DNA from: Cryptomeria japonica
Lineage: Eukaryota > Streptophyta > Pinopsida > Cupressales > Cupressaceae
Length of the DNA: 64,000 bases
Assembly: GCF_030272615.1 (NCBI RefSeq)
Contig: NC_081410.1
Coordinates: 123,809,640-123,873,639, forward strand
Direction: 5' to 3'
Part shown: positions 48,131-59,356 of the stretch, one piece after another
Position numbering within the stretch: position 1 is the stretch's first letter
Layout: every line of letters begins with the position of its first letter
The notes under the pieces: generated by a model
Told to the model about the DNA's origin: nothing
What the model saw: the letters and a program-made list of their open reading frames with translations, nothing else
The model's database searches: none
Program-made: the position numbers and the translations under genes

Positions 48131-48555
48131 CGCCCCGCCCCCTTTTACCTTTCAGCTAGCGAAAATCGACATTCATACAAATCCTGCAAACCTTTTTAAA
48201 AACATCATGTAATCTCCCTCATATTCTTATGCGAAAATCAACGTCTCTGGGTCCCCATGCGATTTTCAGACGCTTTATCCTTTACTTGACGGATTTCGCT
48301 AGTCTTTATCATCCCACGCATAATTAAGGTGATTTTACAAGTTTAGATCATCTCTTGGAATTTGTGCCCAAGGGCTCAACTGATCCCATGGAATCACAGG
48401 CTCCTTCGTTCAACATCACCATCTTATGGACTGATCGCGGGCTTGCTCGAAAGGACGCGACACTCTGTGCGGAACTCAACAGGGCGAAGACGGAAAGGCC
48501 CTCAAAAAGGAAAGGGAACCCTGTCGGCGACAGGGAGTGTGTGCAACGCACAACA

Positions 48556-49385
48556 GGTCGAGATCGGAAAAAACTATCATCAAGTAGATGTTACAGACCA
48601 CTATACCCGTGCGGGTATCTGACCTCCTACAAACCATGCCGCAGTTGAGGATGACCTTGACAAATGCAGTCGGTGACACCATTGCCGACCAGGAACATTG
48701 AACGGCAACAAAACCATCTAGTACGGTTCTAGTGACAAAACCTGGTACGGATGCCATAGACCCTATGCTGCTCATAGTAAGCATTGGATGGAAACCTGCC
48801 GTGGTGGAGATGGAGATAATCGAGCAAAAGCTCACAAACACCATTGTGGATGGTGGGTCTCGCATCAACGTATTACCGGAAGAAACCTGGAAGGGTCTTG
48901 GCAAGTCTACCCTCTGGCCACCAACATTCCACCTTGTCGGTGCGGATCAACACGGCATCAAGCCCTCGGGACTCTTATGGCACAAAAAGTGGTGGTTGGT
49001 ACGCAACAATTCTTTCTGGACTTCGTGGTTATTCCACTGGAAAGGAAAGCGTATGACGTCCTCCTCGGAAGGGGATGGTTGATCATGGCGAAAGCCAATC
49101 ACAACTGGAAGAAGAATACAGTCTCAATTGAGAGCGAGGGCCATAAGTATGTGATTGACCTGAGGAACTAGGCCGTCAGTGAGGAGCTTGCATCGTTCGA
49201 CTTCGACTCGGATGACTCAAACAGATGGGAGTGGGGTTCCGAAGGAGGTAGAGGAGGGATGGAACCCAACAAGGAAGGAGTGCTGGAACTAGATGGATGC
49301 TCTAAAGATGAAACTAGTTCATTGGCCGGACTCTTCTATTAGTAGATGGAGGACTATGAGGTATTCCACCCGGAGTGCCACATGT
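48556..49385 (+). pseudogene. Gypsy element G pol start (protease region), continued
   Basis: Starts with the second GGTCG copy, and its frame continues the gag end at 34123. It carries VSDLLQTMPQLRMTL (end of Gag and linker) and, from about 48775, the aspartic protease: the catalytic motif reads VDGGSRINVLPEETWK, with Asp-Gly-Gly as in many plant gypsy elements. The frame shifts between 48732-49082 and 48788-49171, and a stop follows at 49171. Reverse transcriptase is not present; unit H interrupts at about 49386. Confidence 0.78.
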
Positions 49386-49559
49386 TGTTTTAGTGTCATA
49401 AAATTGCGACCCTAGCAATTTTCGACTGCATTAGGGTCCTCACGCATGCGAGTTTGAATCCTCTAGCTTGATTAGAGATCGGAGATTGCTCAGCTTTCAG
49501 AAACAACTTCTTCCTTGGCCTCTGCACCACCCTGTCTGCACTCTGCCTTGGAGAAAGGG

Positions 49560-49660
49560 GTAGGACAGGGGTGTGGCGCCACTGTCCCCCCTTGGACAGG
49601 GGCATGGTGCCCTTGTCCTCCTAGGACAGAGGCGTGGCACCCTTGTCCCTGCCCTATTTT
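49560..49660 (+). repeat. Three hairpin repeats in unit H
   Basis: Units ggacaggggtg/cactgtcc, ggacaggggca/ccttgtcc and ggacagaggcg/ccttgtcc, each a short inverted repeat. They resemble the cores of the P array in style and partly in sequence, though more tightly packed. Confidence 0.65.
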
Positions 49661-51754
49661 CGGGCAAGACCCTTCCTAGGGTTGCATTGTTGGTTGTGGA
49701 TCGGGTGGGAAACTCCCACGATGTTGGCCCGTGACGAAAATCAAATCCAGTAACATGTATTAAAGGGGCATTCGTCCTCTCCTTTGCATAAGTTGAAGTG
49801 GAATAAGTTGGATGGGTGGAAATTCACAAGCGATCAAGCATTCAAGAGCATTCAAGCATCCAAGCATTTTTTTCCAGCATTGAGCATTCTCAAGTCTCCC
49901 TTCAAGGCTAGGTGTTGCATTCAAGTCAAGGATTCAACCATTGAAGAGGAGATTGATTTCAACATTCAATTCCACACAAGCATTTCTATCAACATTGCTA
50001 CTACAACCTCTCTTGAGGTGATTTACAATTCAGTCTTTCATTTACATCTACTTGCAAGTACTTTCTTTCATTACTTGGTTAATTCCAAAACTGGGGTTTG
50101 ACCTAAAGGCAAACCCCCAATCCCAACCCATTTTCCTCTCTTTTTTGTGTGTAGGTTGCAGGTGGGCAATTGTACTTTCGGATTCGGGCTTCATTTGCAG
50201 AGGCAGAAAAACCCTTTTCGTTTTGCGGATTTTTTTGAAGGACCGTGTGCATTCCTGCCACGGTCCGGACAACTTTTTCTCAAATTTGCAGGGCGACTTC
50301 GTCTCGACATATTGCTGCCAGATCCAGGTGCACAACTTCACCCCATATTCCGATCTCAAGTTATAATCAGTTCTTGGTCACTTTTGCACTACATAATTTA
50401 ATCAATTCCTTTTCATTTCAAACAAGGAAGAGGGGATCAACTTATCATTCCCATTTCATTCAGAATTCAATCATCCATCTTTGTGTGGAGAGATTGAATC
50501 CAGTGAATCATCCTCTCCTCTTCCTAATGTAACATGGTGAAAAGTGTTTGAAGGGTAATCAATAGCGAAACTTTCATCTCTCTCTGAGGGAAAGGGTCGT
50601 TTCCTTCTTGATCTATCATTCATCATTTTTCCACCATTACCTTTTGGTAAACCCGACGTCTTGCATGCTTTCCTTTGAACAAAATTGCATATTTTTCATT
50701 TACAAGTTTCAAATTTCTGCAAACTTAGTGGTTAAATCATTAAAAACCCTAGTTTTTTTTAATTAAAATTGAACTTGTGATTTGTAAAAATTGCTTGTAG
50801 CTATCTTAGATCTGAAAATTATTTTGTTTGTCAAATTCAATTTGCTCCTTGTCTTGTTCAATTTGCAAATAAAATTTACAAAATTAAGAGGTTACTTATG
50901 AAAACCATAATTTTCAAAAATCATATTGAACTTGTGCAAAAATTGGATTTTTACTTAATTTTCAGATTTTTGATTGTTCTCGGATTTGTCTTCAATCTTG
51001 CAATTTAAATTTTCAATTCCCCCCCTTTTCCCCAAAAGTCAAATTTCAAAATTAAGTGGTTAGGTCATCAAACCCTAATTTTAAAAATTAACTGGATTTT
51101 GTGTGAATTTCAAATCAATTTTATTTACATTCAGATTTCCAAACATTTTCCAAGGTGTCCCTATCCATTAGGATTGACCCTTTTCAAAATTACAATTCAA
51201 TTCCCCTTTTTCTTCAAAACCCTAATAGGGTCCTATTTTAACATTTGCGCTTTCATTTTGCCCATCCAGAGATCGTTAAAGTTGCCAATTTTTTGGGGTT
51301 AGCTTTAAAATCATCGTAATATCCATCCCTGAAAATTTCAAAAAAAGTTTGTCGGACCATGTGCGTTCCCGCCACGATTCTCAGCTTTTTTCCCGAAATT
51401 TCTGGAGACTGTATTTAATAGCCCAAATCCAGAAGATTGGCTGATTTTATCAATTTTTGATCCCTCTAGAATTAGAAATACCTTCAAAATTTAACATTTC
51501 AACTTTCAAGAAATTCTTTTAAATTAAAAGGTTAATTATAGTTTGCCTTGATTTTAAAAATTCTGATTTTAAAATTAGGTGGCATTCCCTTGGCCCTAAT
51601 TTTAATTTCAATTTCCTTTCATTTTTGGAAATTGTGTCATCCCCTTCTTCCAACAAATTTCAAATTGTGTTATCATTATTTTCTTAAATTTTGCATTAAT
51701 CAATTTTGTAAGCTTTGTGGCAAAATTCAAAATTCAAAATTTTCCCTCTAGTGC

Positions 51755-51919
51755 ATGAGTTTTACCACTATTAGTCCTACCTATCCTATCCCCGTTAGAC
51801 AAAGATTTGGAATTAAGGCTTCCTAAGGTTTAATTACCGAGGAGATCGAGCCTAATCTGGGTGACTTCTTTAATGAGGATCATGCTAGTTCTTCCCATCC
51901 TAATCATGTGCCTATTCAT
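51755..51919 (+). pseudogene. Start of an ORF in unit H, cut by copia-2
   Basis: From ATG 51755 (MSFTTISPTYPIPVRQRFG) with one TAA near 51826, the same frame continues (EEIEPNLGDFF) to the copia-2 insertion at 51920. It looks like the N terminus of a gag or other element protein, but is too short to classify. Confidence 0.4.
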
Positions 51920-53017
51920 TGTTGGCATTGAGTTGTCATTGATGTCAATGAGTATTGCAGGCAGGCTACCGGTAAAGGTATGTGCAGGCAAGCTACCGGT
52001 AAAGGCATGCCATCGGGTATAAAGAAGTGTCAACCGGTATGATGGATGACAAGTAGTTATTGAGACTATCAGTGACTTCGCCGGTATGAGATGAGGTGCA
52101 TGTGTGTGTTAGCATGTTGAATGATAACCGGTAGAGAATGAACCAGTTTGAAGGATGGTTGCCTGTTTATGATGAAGAGGCTGAATGTTAAAGTGATCAC
52201 AAACCATTGGAGGTGAAGATGTGCTACCGGTGTAATGTGCACTACCGGTTAGCAAGAAGAGAAGGTCTCACCGGTAAAGGCTTGTGCTGGTATGAGTTTG
52301 TTGGATTTTCAAGTGTAAACCGACCTTGTGTCGGTAAGCTGAGTGTATGACCGTTGTGATGCCTTGTGGAGCTGAGGTGGCAAGCATGCAGAGGTCGGTG
52401 AAGTTTCCATCAACATGGTTGTTGAAACAACTAAGTTGACATTAATGAAACAACTACAAATCACGGGATGATAACTGACTGATGTGACTCGAGGAAGAAA
52501 GAATGACAGAGAAAGATCATGGAGTAGTTGGCGCCTGGATCGAAGCAAAGAAATCAGACTGCAAGATGACCTCGAGAAGGTAATAGCTGGATTGTAAATG
52601 AGTCGATAGATTTCAAGGCAGAAAATCATGGATGAGATTGTTTAGCAAAATATGCATTGGATAATGGAAAATGCGTACAGATGCATTCCTCGAGTACAGG
52701 TGATCGAGCCAAGGCAGATTGGATCGGATCTCATCTAGATTTTGTCGGGTGAAGGAAACCCTAACCGCCCTGAGTTTGAATTGATTCTTGGCAGGAAAGC
52801 TCAAATTTAAATATGATGACTTGAGACTGTGATTGTTGTTGTTGCAGAGTGAAGACAATTGTGAAATTGTTGTCTGAGAGCCGAAGAGATAAACACTTGG
52901 AAGTGTTTATGAGTGAAGAATAGACCGATAAGGAGAATTAGAGTAAACTGGTGTAAGGAACAACTGGTGGAGTATGCATTGAACACAAAGGTGACAAACC
53001 GGCATAAGTTGTGCTTG
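51920..53017 (+). repeat. Copia-2 5' LTR, left part
   Basis: Starts TGTTGGCATTGAGTTGTC, matching the 3' LTR start at 62674. Rich in ACCGGT words. A ~25-bp tandem duplication (around 51960-52010, ctaccggtaaagg twice) is single in the 3' LTR. Continues at 56656 after hAT-2. Without hAT-2 and its extra duplication the LTR is about 1.69 kb. Confidence 0.9.
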
Positions 53018-53025
53018 ATTAAGAA
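53018..53025. repeat. 8-bp target-site duplication of hAT-2, left copy
   Basis: ATTAAGAA, repeated at 56648-56655. The 3' LTR of copia-2 has the unduplicated ATTAAGAG at 63725-63732. Confidence 0.93.
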
Positions 53026-53289
53026 CTGGGTTGCAAGGAAACGTACCCTAGACCCTTGGAGACCCAAACCGGATACTGGTTCGCGTATCCCATGTGGGAG
53101 TCGCCATTGGATGCGTTTCCAGTTACAGGAGACATGGGTGGGAGTCGGCAAGGCATCTCCCGATGTCTCCAGGCCGAAAATAATAAATAAATAAATAAAT
53201 GCGAAAAAAAAACTAAAAAAAAACCCTAAAAGTCGCACGTCATAACACATACGATAGCCAAAAAGTCAAAGAAAACATAGAAAACCTAA

Positions 53290-53402
53290 CGCGAACAGAT
53301 TTTCGTCGATTTGCAGCCACGCGAACACATTTCGTCGATTTGCAGCGTCGCGTGAACATATTTCGTCGATTTGCAGCCACGGGTTTCGTCGATTTGCAGG
53401 CA
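53290..53402. repeat. Subterminal direct repeats of hAT-2
   Basis: Four copies of a unit containing cgtcgatttgcag, spaced about 20-36 bp, near the left end. Likely transposase-binding cluster by analogy with other hAT ends. Confidence 0.7.
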
Positions 53403-54169
53403 GGGTTTAGTGTTTACCGCAAAAAACAACAGGTTTTTTTCATTTTGCCTTCCATTTCGGCGTTAAAATATTCAATTTTTTACCCTTTTTTGTGGGTTTC
53501 GTCTGCATTTTTGGCATTTTGTTGGGTTTCGTCGATTTTATATTTTTCACAGTATAGGCTAAAAAATTTCGAATTTTATTTTTCTGGTTTCATAGTCTGT
53601 GTTTTTGCCATTTTTAAACTTTATATTTTTATTTTATAATATAATATATTTAATATATAATCTGATTCTGCTAACTCGCCTATTTAAGTTTTTAACTTTA
53701 TATTTTTATTTTATAATATAATATATTTAATATTTATTATTTATTATTAAATTATTAATATATTATTAATTATATCAATTACATTTATATTTATAATATT
53801 AATAATTAAATTATTAAATTATTAATGTATTATATACTGTGAATGCGAGTGTATCTGTATCGAACATTCACAGTTAATATTATTAATTTATTAACTATGA
53901 ATGTCCAATCTTAATATACTGTGAGTGCAATTTTGTTTTCAATTTTACTGAATGTGAATGTGAGTCGCCATTGGATGTAGTATATTTTTCATTTTTTATT
54001 TTCAAGTATATACTGTGAGTGCAATTTTGTTTTCATTTTTTAGTGCAATAATAATATTTTTCATTTTTTATTTTCAAGTATATGAAGTATGAACATTGAG
54101 CAGTAAGAAAAAAAATTATAATCATATTATTCTTTTGTTTTAATTTTCTATTCAGATTGAGCATTCAAA

Positions 54170-56286
54170 ATGTCAGGTGGAGGAAGACAAGGGTTGTACC
54201 CACTATGGAAGTATGTTGATCGTGTTCCGGGGCCGAAAGGATCAGGTGGAACAACCACTATCAAATGCAAACTTTGTAATTTGGGATGGAAAGGTACCTA
54301 CACGAGGGTGAAGGCTCATTTCCTCCACTTGCCATGTAATGGTGTTGAAGGTTGTCCAAATGAGTGTGAAAGATATGATGTTGTGAGAGAACAGGAAAGG
54401 GCTGATGGGAAAGTTGTTATGCGAAGCTCTCATGCTTCAACAACAGGGGCAGCTACTACAACTTACAGTCATGATATAGAGTCAGAGGTGGATGTGACTT
54501 CTAGAGGTTTAGCAACTGAATCCGCTCCCAAAAGACCACACATTGGCAGCGCAAACCCCATTGGAAGATTGTTTGATGTGCAAGGACGAGAAGCAGTTGA
54601 TGCAGCCATTGGACGATTCTTTTATGCAAATGGAATATCATTCAATGTGGCTCACTCTCCATTCTATGAAGAGATGGTTCGTGCTATCAATAATGCACCA
54701 GCAGGCTACAAACCACCTGGGTATGAGAAGCTTCGCACTACTCCTTTTGATAAAGAAAAAAGTCGATTAGAGGAACAAACTGCACCATTGAAAAGAGTGT
54801 GGGCTCAAGAAGGATGTAGTATTGTGATGGATGGGTGGACAGATGCTAGGAATCGTCCACTACTTAATATCATGGTAACATGTAGCAAAGGGCCTTATTT
54901 TTTGAAGGCAATAGATTGTTCAGGGCAAGAAAAAAATGCAGAATTTCTTCATAGCCAGCTATGTGATAGCATTGAGGAGGTGGGGGCATCACATGTAGTC
55001 CAAGTTGTTACTGATGCTGCCCTTGTTTGTAAAGCAGCAGGCATGTTGGTGCAAAAGAGGTACAGGCAGATATTTTGGACACCATGTTGTGTGCATTCAT
55101 TAAATAATGCTCTCAAGGATATTGGCAAGTTCCAATGGATTTCAGATCTCATAGAGAAGGGCAGAAAGATACAAATGTTCATATGTAACCATCACCACAC
55201 ACAAGCCATTTATCGTAAATTTGCCAAGGTGGAACTTCTCAAACCTGCTGACACACGTTTTGCTTCTTACTTCATTCTTCTTGACCGCCTTTGTGAAGTC
55301 AAAGGAGCTTTGTGTTCCACGGTTGTTAGTGATGCATGGGCAGCTTGGAAACAATCTACATCAGATATTGCTATTGAGGTGAGAGCTATGGTCCTTGATG
55401 AGCATTTTGGGCTGATGTTAAGTTTGTTGTGGACTTTATTAAGCCCATATGTGAGGTGATCAAATTTGCAGATTCAGATAAGGCATGTTTGGGAGAGGTT
55501 TATGAAGCAATAGATTCCATGTGCGAAAGAGTAAAGAAGATAACTGATGCAAAAGATATTTCTCTATATCATTTGATAGAAGAAAAGTTACATGGAAGGT
55601 GGAACAAACTTAACACACCTCTTCATTGTGCTGCCTATGCCCTTAATCCTAAATGGTACGATATAGAAGTGACCAAAAAGAGAGCTCCACATCAAGATAG
55701 AGAGGTAATGAAGGGCTTTTGGGTTGCAGTTAAAAAGATTTATGGCCAAGGTGAGGAAGCTTCAGTTATGAGGACTCAATGGAATAAGTTTTCACGTGGG
55801 CAAGGTGATTTTGCTTCTGTGGAAGCTATATATGATATGAAAGTAAAGAAAGACCCTATAGAGTGGTGGTGGAATCATGGAAGTGAAGCCTCTGAATTGC
55901 AATCATTTGCAATACGATTACTCTCACAAGTGGCTAGCTCTTCATCTTGTGAGAGAAATTGGAGCACTTATGGGTTCATTCATTCACTGAAGAGGAACCG
56001 ATTAGGATCAAAGAAAGCAGAGAACCTGGTGTACGTTCATAGCTCACTTCGTCTTCTCTCTCGTGTAGATCCTGGATACAATGAGGGTCCTTCGGCAAAA
56101 TGGGATCAAATTTCACCTGATGGAGACGTTGCAGCCATTGTAGATGAAGTGGTTGAAGCAGATAGACTAACTGATTTACCCCCTATTATTCTACCATCAG
56201 AGGAACCCGAATTCGAGAGTGATGACTATTTGGAGAGCCTCATAGCTGATGACCTTGATATGGATGATCATGGCGAAGAAGAGTAG
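54170..56286 (+). pseudogene. hAT transposase of hAT-2, one frameshift
   Basis: A single-exon gene of about 705 codons. ATG at 54170 follows a TTCAG acceptor, so a 5'-UTR intron is possible, as in hAT-1. Domains: BED-type zinc finger (CKLCNLGWKGTYTRVKAHFL), DUF659 core (VMDGWTDARNRPL, VVQVVTDAAL, FWTPCCVHSLN) and hAT dimerisation region (CERNWSTYGFIHS, NRLGSKKAENLVYVH), then an acidic tail ending at 56286. Near 55404-55410 one base is missing in a T/G run: the frame ends at a stop at 55457 while the + frame from 55429 continues the domain. Both introns of hAT-1 are absent here although flanking codons are conserved. It therefore cannot make full-length transposase. Confidence 0.88.
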
Positions 56287-56647
56287 ATTATAAATATAAA
56301 ATTTCTGATTTTTGCTTTCAGTTTTTGGTTTGCGTATCAGCTTGCTGTTTATCAAGCTATCTTCAATATGTAATCAGTATCACTAATCAGTTTGAAACTA
56401 TGACACAATGATTGTATGGCATTTTGATCCTAAACTTCATAGTTAATAGTTAATACATAATGTTATTTCTTGTTTTGAAAGTCCAATGTCATCAAATTTT
56501 CAGATTTTCTATAAATTATTAAATTATATTAAAAAAAAAAATTTGGCGTCTCCAAGTACCCACGTCTTCTATTTTGAAAAAATAGCTGTACTAGTACCAG
56601 TACCAGTACCCGACGTCTCCAAGAACCCCCGTACCCATGCAACCTTG

Positions 56648-56655
56648 ATTAAGAA
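56648..56655. repeat. 8-bp target-site duplication of hAT-2, right copy
   Basis: ATTAAGAA, followed by tgatcaagtg as in the empty site of the 3' LTR. Confidence 0.93.
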
Positions 56656-57234
56656 TGATCAAGTGTGAGTTGAAATAGGGAAGACATTGTGAGAGGGGAT
56701 TTAGAAAAGTTATCAGCAAAGTCAAGTTGCAGAGTGGGGGGAGTGAATACAGACTGGTAAGGTTGAAACCAGCATAGGAGAATATTGTAAGCTTGCAAAA
56801 CTTCATTTGTATAACTGAGTTTTATACTGTTTTCACTAAGTTGAAGCTTAGTGGATGGGTTGTAGCTCCTTTAGGTCGTAGCCTATAAATTGTGCAGGGG
56901 TTGGTTGAGTTGGTGCTCCTTGGGTTGGTGCCCTAAATATTGTAATCAAAGATTTATTGTGAGGCTGGATTGGAGCAGAAGATCTCTAGTAGCTATTCTC
57001 ACCGAGGTTTTTCCCACATTGGGTTTTCCTCATATATATCTGGTGTTGTGTGATGCATTCTTGTGCATGTGTTATGTTAATGTTTTAGCAAGTCCATTCA
57101 CACACCTTGTTTGCACTGTTTGAGCTACCGGTTAGTACTCAGTTTGTTTTGTATATAACCGGTATCTCCTTGTTGAAAGAAAAGAGTTTAAATCACTGAT
57201 TCACCCCCCTCTCAGTGATCCACTGTGTCCAAGA
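56656..57234 (+). repeat. Copia-2 5' LTR, right part
   Basis: Resumes the LTR after hAT-2; homologous to 63733-64000 of the 3' LTR (tgatcaagtgtgagttga onward). Ends GTGTCCAAGA just before the PBS. Confidence 0.88.
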
Positions 57235-57236
57235 AT

Positions 57237-57248
57237 TAGTATCAGAGC
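57237..57248 (+). other. Primer binding site of copia-2
   Basis: TAGTATCAGAGC, one base from the canonical initiator-Met site TGGTATCAGAGC. Confidence 0.8.
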
Positions 57249-57310
57249 CTAGGTACCCTATTTTGTCAAAAGCGTTTTCTAGCTTGGGTAGATCTTGTCA
57301 AGTGTTCACA

Positions 57311-59163
57311 ATGGCAAGAAATGAATCCGCCTCCTCAAAAGCTCCTGTGTTTGATGGTCTCAACTATGCGTTTTGGAGTAGAAGAATGGAAACCTATTTG
57401 TCCTCTCTAGGTTGTGATGTATGGATGTCGGTTGTGAATGGGTATATAGTCCCTAATAATACCCCTATTGATCCAGATGCTAAGAGGGAATATGAGACCG
57501 ATGCAAAAGCTAAGAATGCCATTCTTAGTGGGTTGTTTGATAATGAGTTTTTTAAAGTCTTGCACTGTTCCTTTGCCAAGGAAACTTGGGATAAGTTGTA
57601 GAAGATATTTGAAGGCGATGCTAAGGTCAAGGAAGCCAAGTTGCAGACATTGAGAGCACAACTTGAAGGTTTGAAGATGAGAGATGAAGAGAAGATTGCT
57701 GACTATCTTCAAAGGGTTGATGAAACAACAAACACCATTAGAGGGCTTGGAGAAGAAATAAAAGATGAGGTGGTTGTGATGAAAGTACTTAGATCTCTAT
57801 CTCAGCAATAGAAGAAGCAAAAGATCTGAAAGTCTTTACAATGACTGAGTTGTATGGCTTCCTAACTGCTTATGAGATGAGGACTGCCAATACTGATGCT
57901 GTGAAGAAAGAAGCTGCATTCAAGACATCAAGAAAAGAAAAATAAGTCCTGCTCATGATGCAACCGTTGAAGACTCTGATTATATCATGGCAAACTTTGT
58001 CAGAAGACTCAAGACAAGCTTAGGCAAATACAAAGGCAAGTTGCCTTTGAAATGTTTGAACTGTGGAAAGATTGGACATTTTGCTGCTAAATGTCCTTAT
58101 GGTGATAAGAATGAAGATGATCAATCAAGTGGTGGCAGATCATATAGTAAGGATAGGAAGAAGAATGTCTACCGACATGATTGAAGAGGCTACCAGAAGC
58201 ATAGCAGTCTTTATACACATGAAAATGATACCACAAATGAGGAAAGCGCCTCAGATGACTGCTGCAGTGGAGATGAAGTCAGAGTAAACCTTTTCATGGC
58301 TCAAGAGGTTCTGGTACCTGAAGATGTAGAAGAGCAAGAGCAAGAAGGAGAAGTAGATCTTGAAGCAAAACTCAGTGCCTTCAATGAGTTAAAGAAAACA
58401 AGAAGAGATTTGAAGAAGTTAAAAAGGGCTGTAGCTGAAGAACAAGAGTTGTTGGAACAATCTCTTGAAGAGTCCAATAAAACTATTGCAGATCTAAAAC
58501 TCCAGTTGGAAGAGGCCAAGAGGATGTGTGAAGTTACTAGTACCGATCTGAGTGAAAAGGAAAAGGAACATCAGAATTGGAAGCAGAAATAGTGAATCTC
58601 CGGAAGGACTTAGAGAAAAGTCAGGAAGAAATAAAAGTGAGAAGCAAATATGAAGGCAGCATTGAAGCCCTGGACAAGATGCTAAGCAAATAGAAGCAAT
58701 CCAAAGATACCGGTGGCTTGGGTTTTCAAGAAGGTCAAAGTTCAAATAGCAAAGACACATCCGATAAGGAGATACAATTTACTTTTTCAAATGAAGGTGA
58801 AGAGTAGAAGACATTTACGGTAAGCAAAGATATTGGCAAGAAGACATATGCAGATGCTGCTAGAAACTGCCACACAAACCGGTATACTCAATCAATGAAC
58901 CAGAGACCATACTCAATGCATCGGCATGTAGAGCCAAGGAGAAATGCAAGTATTGACCATGAAGGATTCACAAGAGTTAGCAGCATGAAAGGAAGACTCC
59001 TAGTGAGGCGGCCGTTTGCAGGTTCAAGACAACCTAACCAGTATGTTCCAAATTTTCATGGTTATTGTCACCGGTGTAATAAGTTTGGTCATAGAATGGT
59101 AGATTGTAGGAAAATGAATGTAAACCCTAGTTTTGAGAATCGAAACTCATTTGCTGCATTATA
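57311..59163 (+). pseudogene. Copia-2 gag, decayed
   Basis: ATG 57311 starts MARNESASSKAPVFDGLNYA, followed by a Gag capsid region of the UBN2 type (WSRRMETYLSSLG), cut by TAG at about 57599 and again near 57809. In other frames follow a zinc knuckle (CLNCGKIGHFAAKC, near 58050), a coiled-coil stretch (58296-58592) and a second knuckle (CHRCNKFGHRMVDC, near 59070). Two more damaged knuckle motifs lie at about 59180-59330. Multiple stops and frameshifts prevent a functional Gag. Confidence 0.83.
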
Positions 59164-59356
59164 AAGTACAATGTCACATGTTATAATTGCAATGAGTTTG
59201 GTCACAAGAGTTATGAATGTAGGAGTAATATGCAAATATCGTAGAAGAATGCATTGAATACATCTTACAATGCTATTGTGAAATGTTACGTGTCAAAAGT
59301 TTGGTCACATAGCAAGGTATTGCAAGCTGAGAACCAACAAGCAAAAGAAAATAGTA

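Larger units (their letters stand above)
34124..48555 (-). mobile_element. Unit E: ORF-bearing TG...CA unit, split by unit P
   Basis: Read on the - strand it starts TGTTGTGCGTTGC at 48555 and ends GACACGTCAACA at 34124, between GGTCG duplications. Excluding P and its extra duplication it is 6,860 bp. Order: 5' end, tandem array (about 46900-48130), a large ORF (46432 to 35225), and a shared 3' segment with a TATA-like cctatttaag (34971-34980). It interrupts gypsy element G, whose reading frame continues across the junction. Same architecture as P and, apart from the ORF, as Q. Confidence 0.82.
49386..51919 (+). mobile_element. Unit H: further long LTR-like unit (left part)
   Basis: Begins near TGTTTTAGTGTCATAAAATT and cuts gypsy element G. 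It contains three ~38-bp hairpin repeats of GGACAGGGG ... TGTCC (about 49560-49660) and a duplicated motif (ggaccgtgtgcattcctgcc near 50243; related copy near 51355), then an ORF start. Its right part is split off by copia-2 and lies outside the window. Terminus and target duplication are not defined, so this is the weakest of the long units. Confidence 0.5.
53026..56647 (+). mobile_element. hAT DNA transposon hAT-2, inserted in copia-2 5' LTR
   Basis: A 3,622-bp element with ends CTGGGTTGCA and CAAGGTTGCA (reverse complement of the right end), like the CTAAGTTGC of hAT-1, and exact duplications ATTAAGAA. Four ~30-bp direct repeats (word tttcgtcgatttgcag) lie at 53300-53400, an AT-rich stretch at 53640-53870, then the transposase gene; gtacc/ggtac words lie inside the right end (56589-56635). 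Related to hAT-1 but clearly divergent. Confidence 0.93.
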
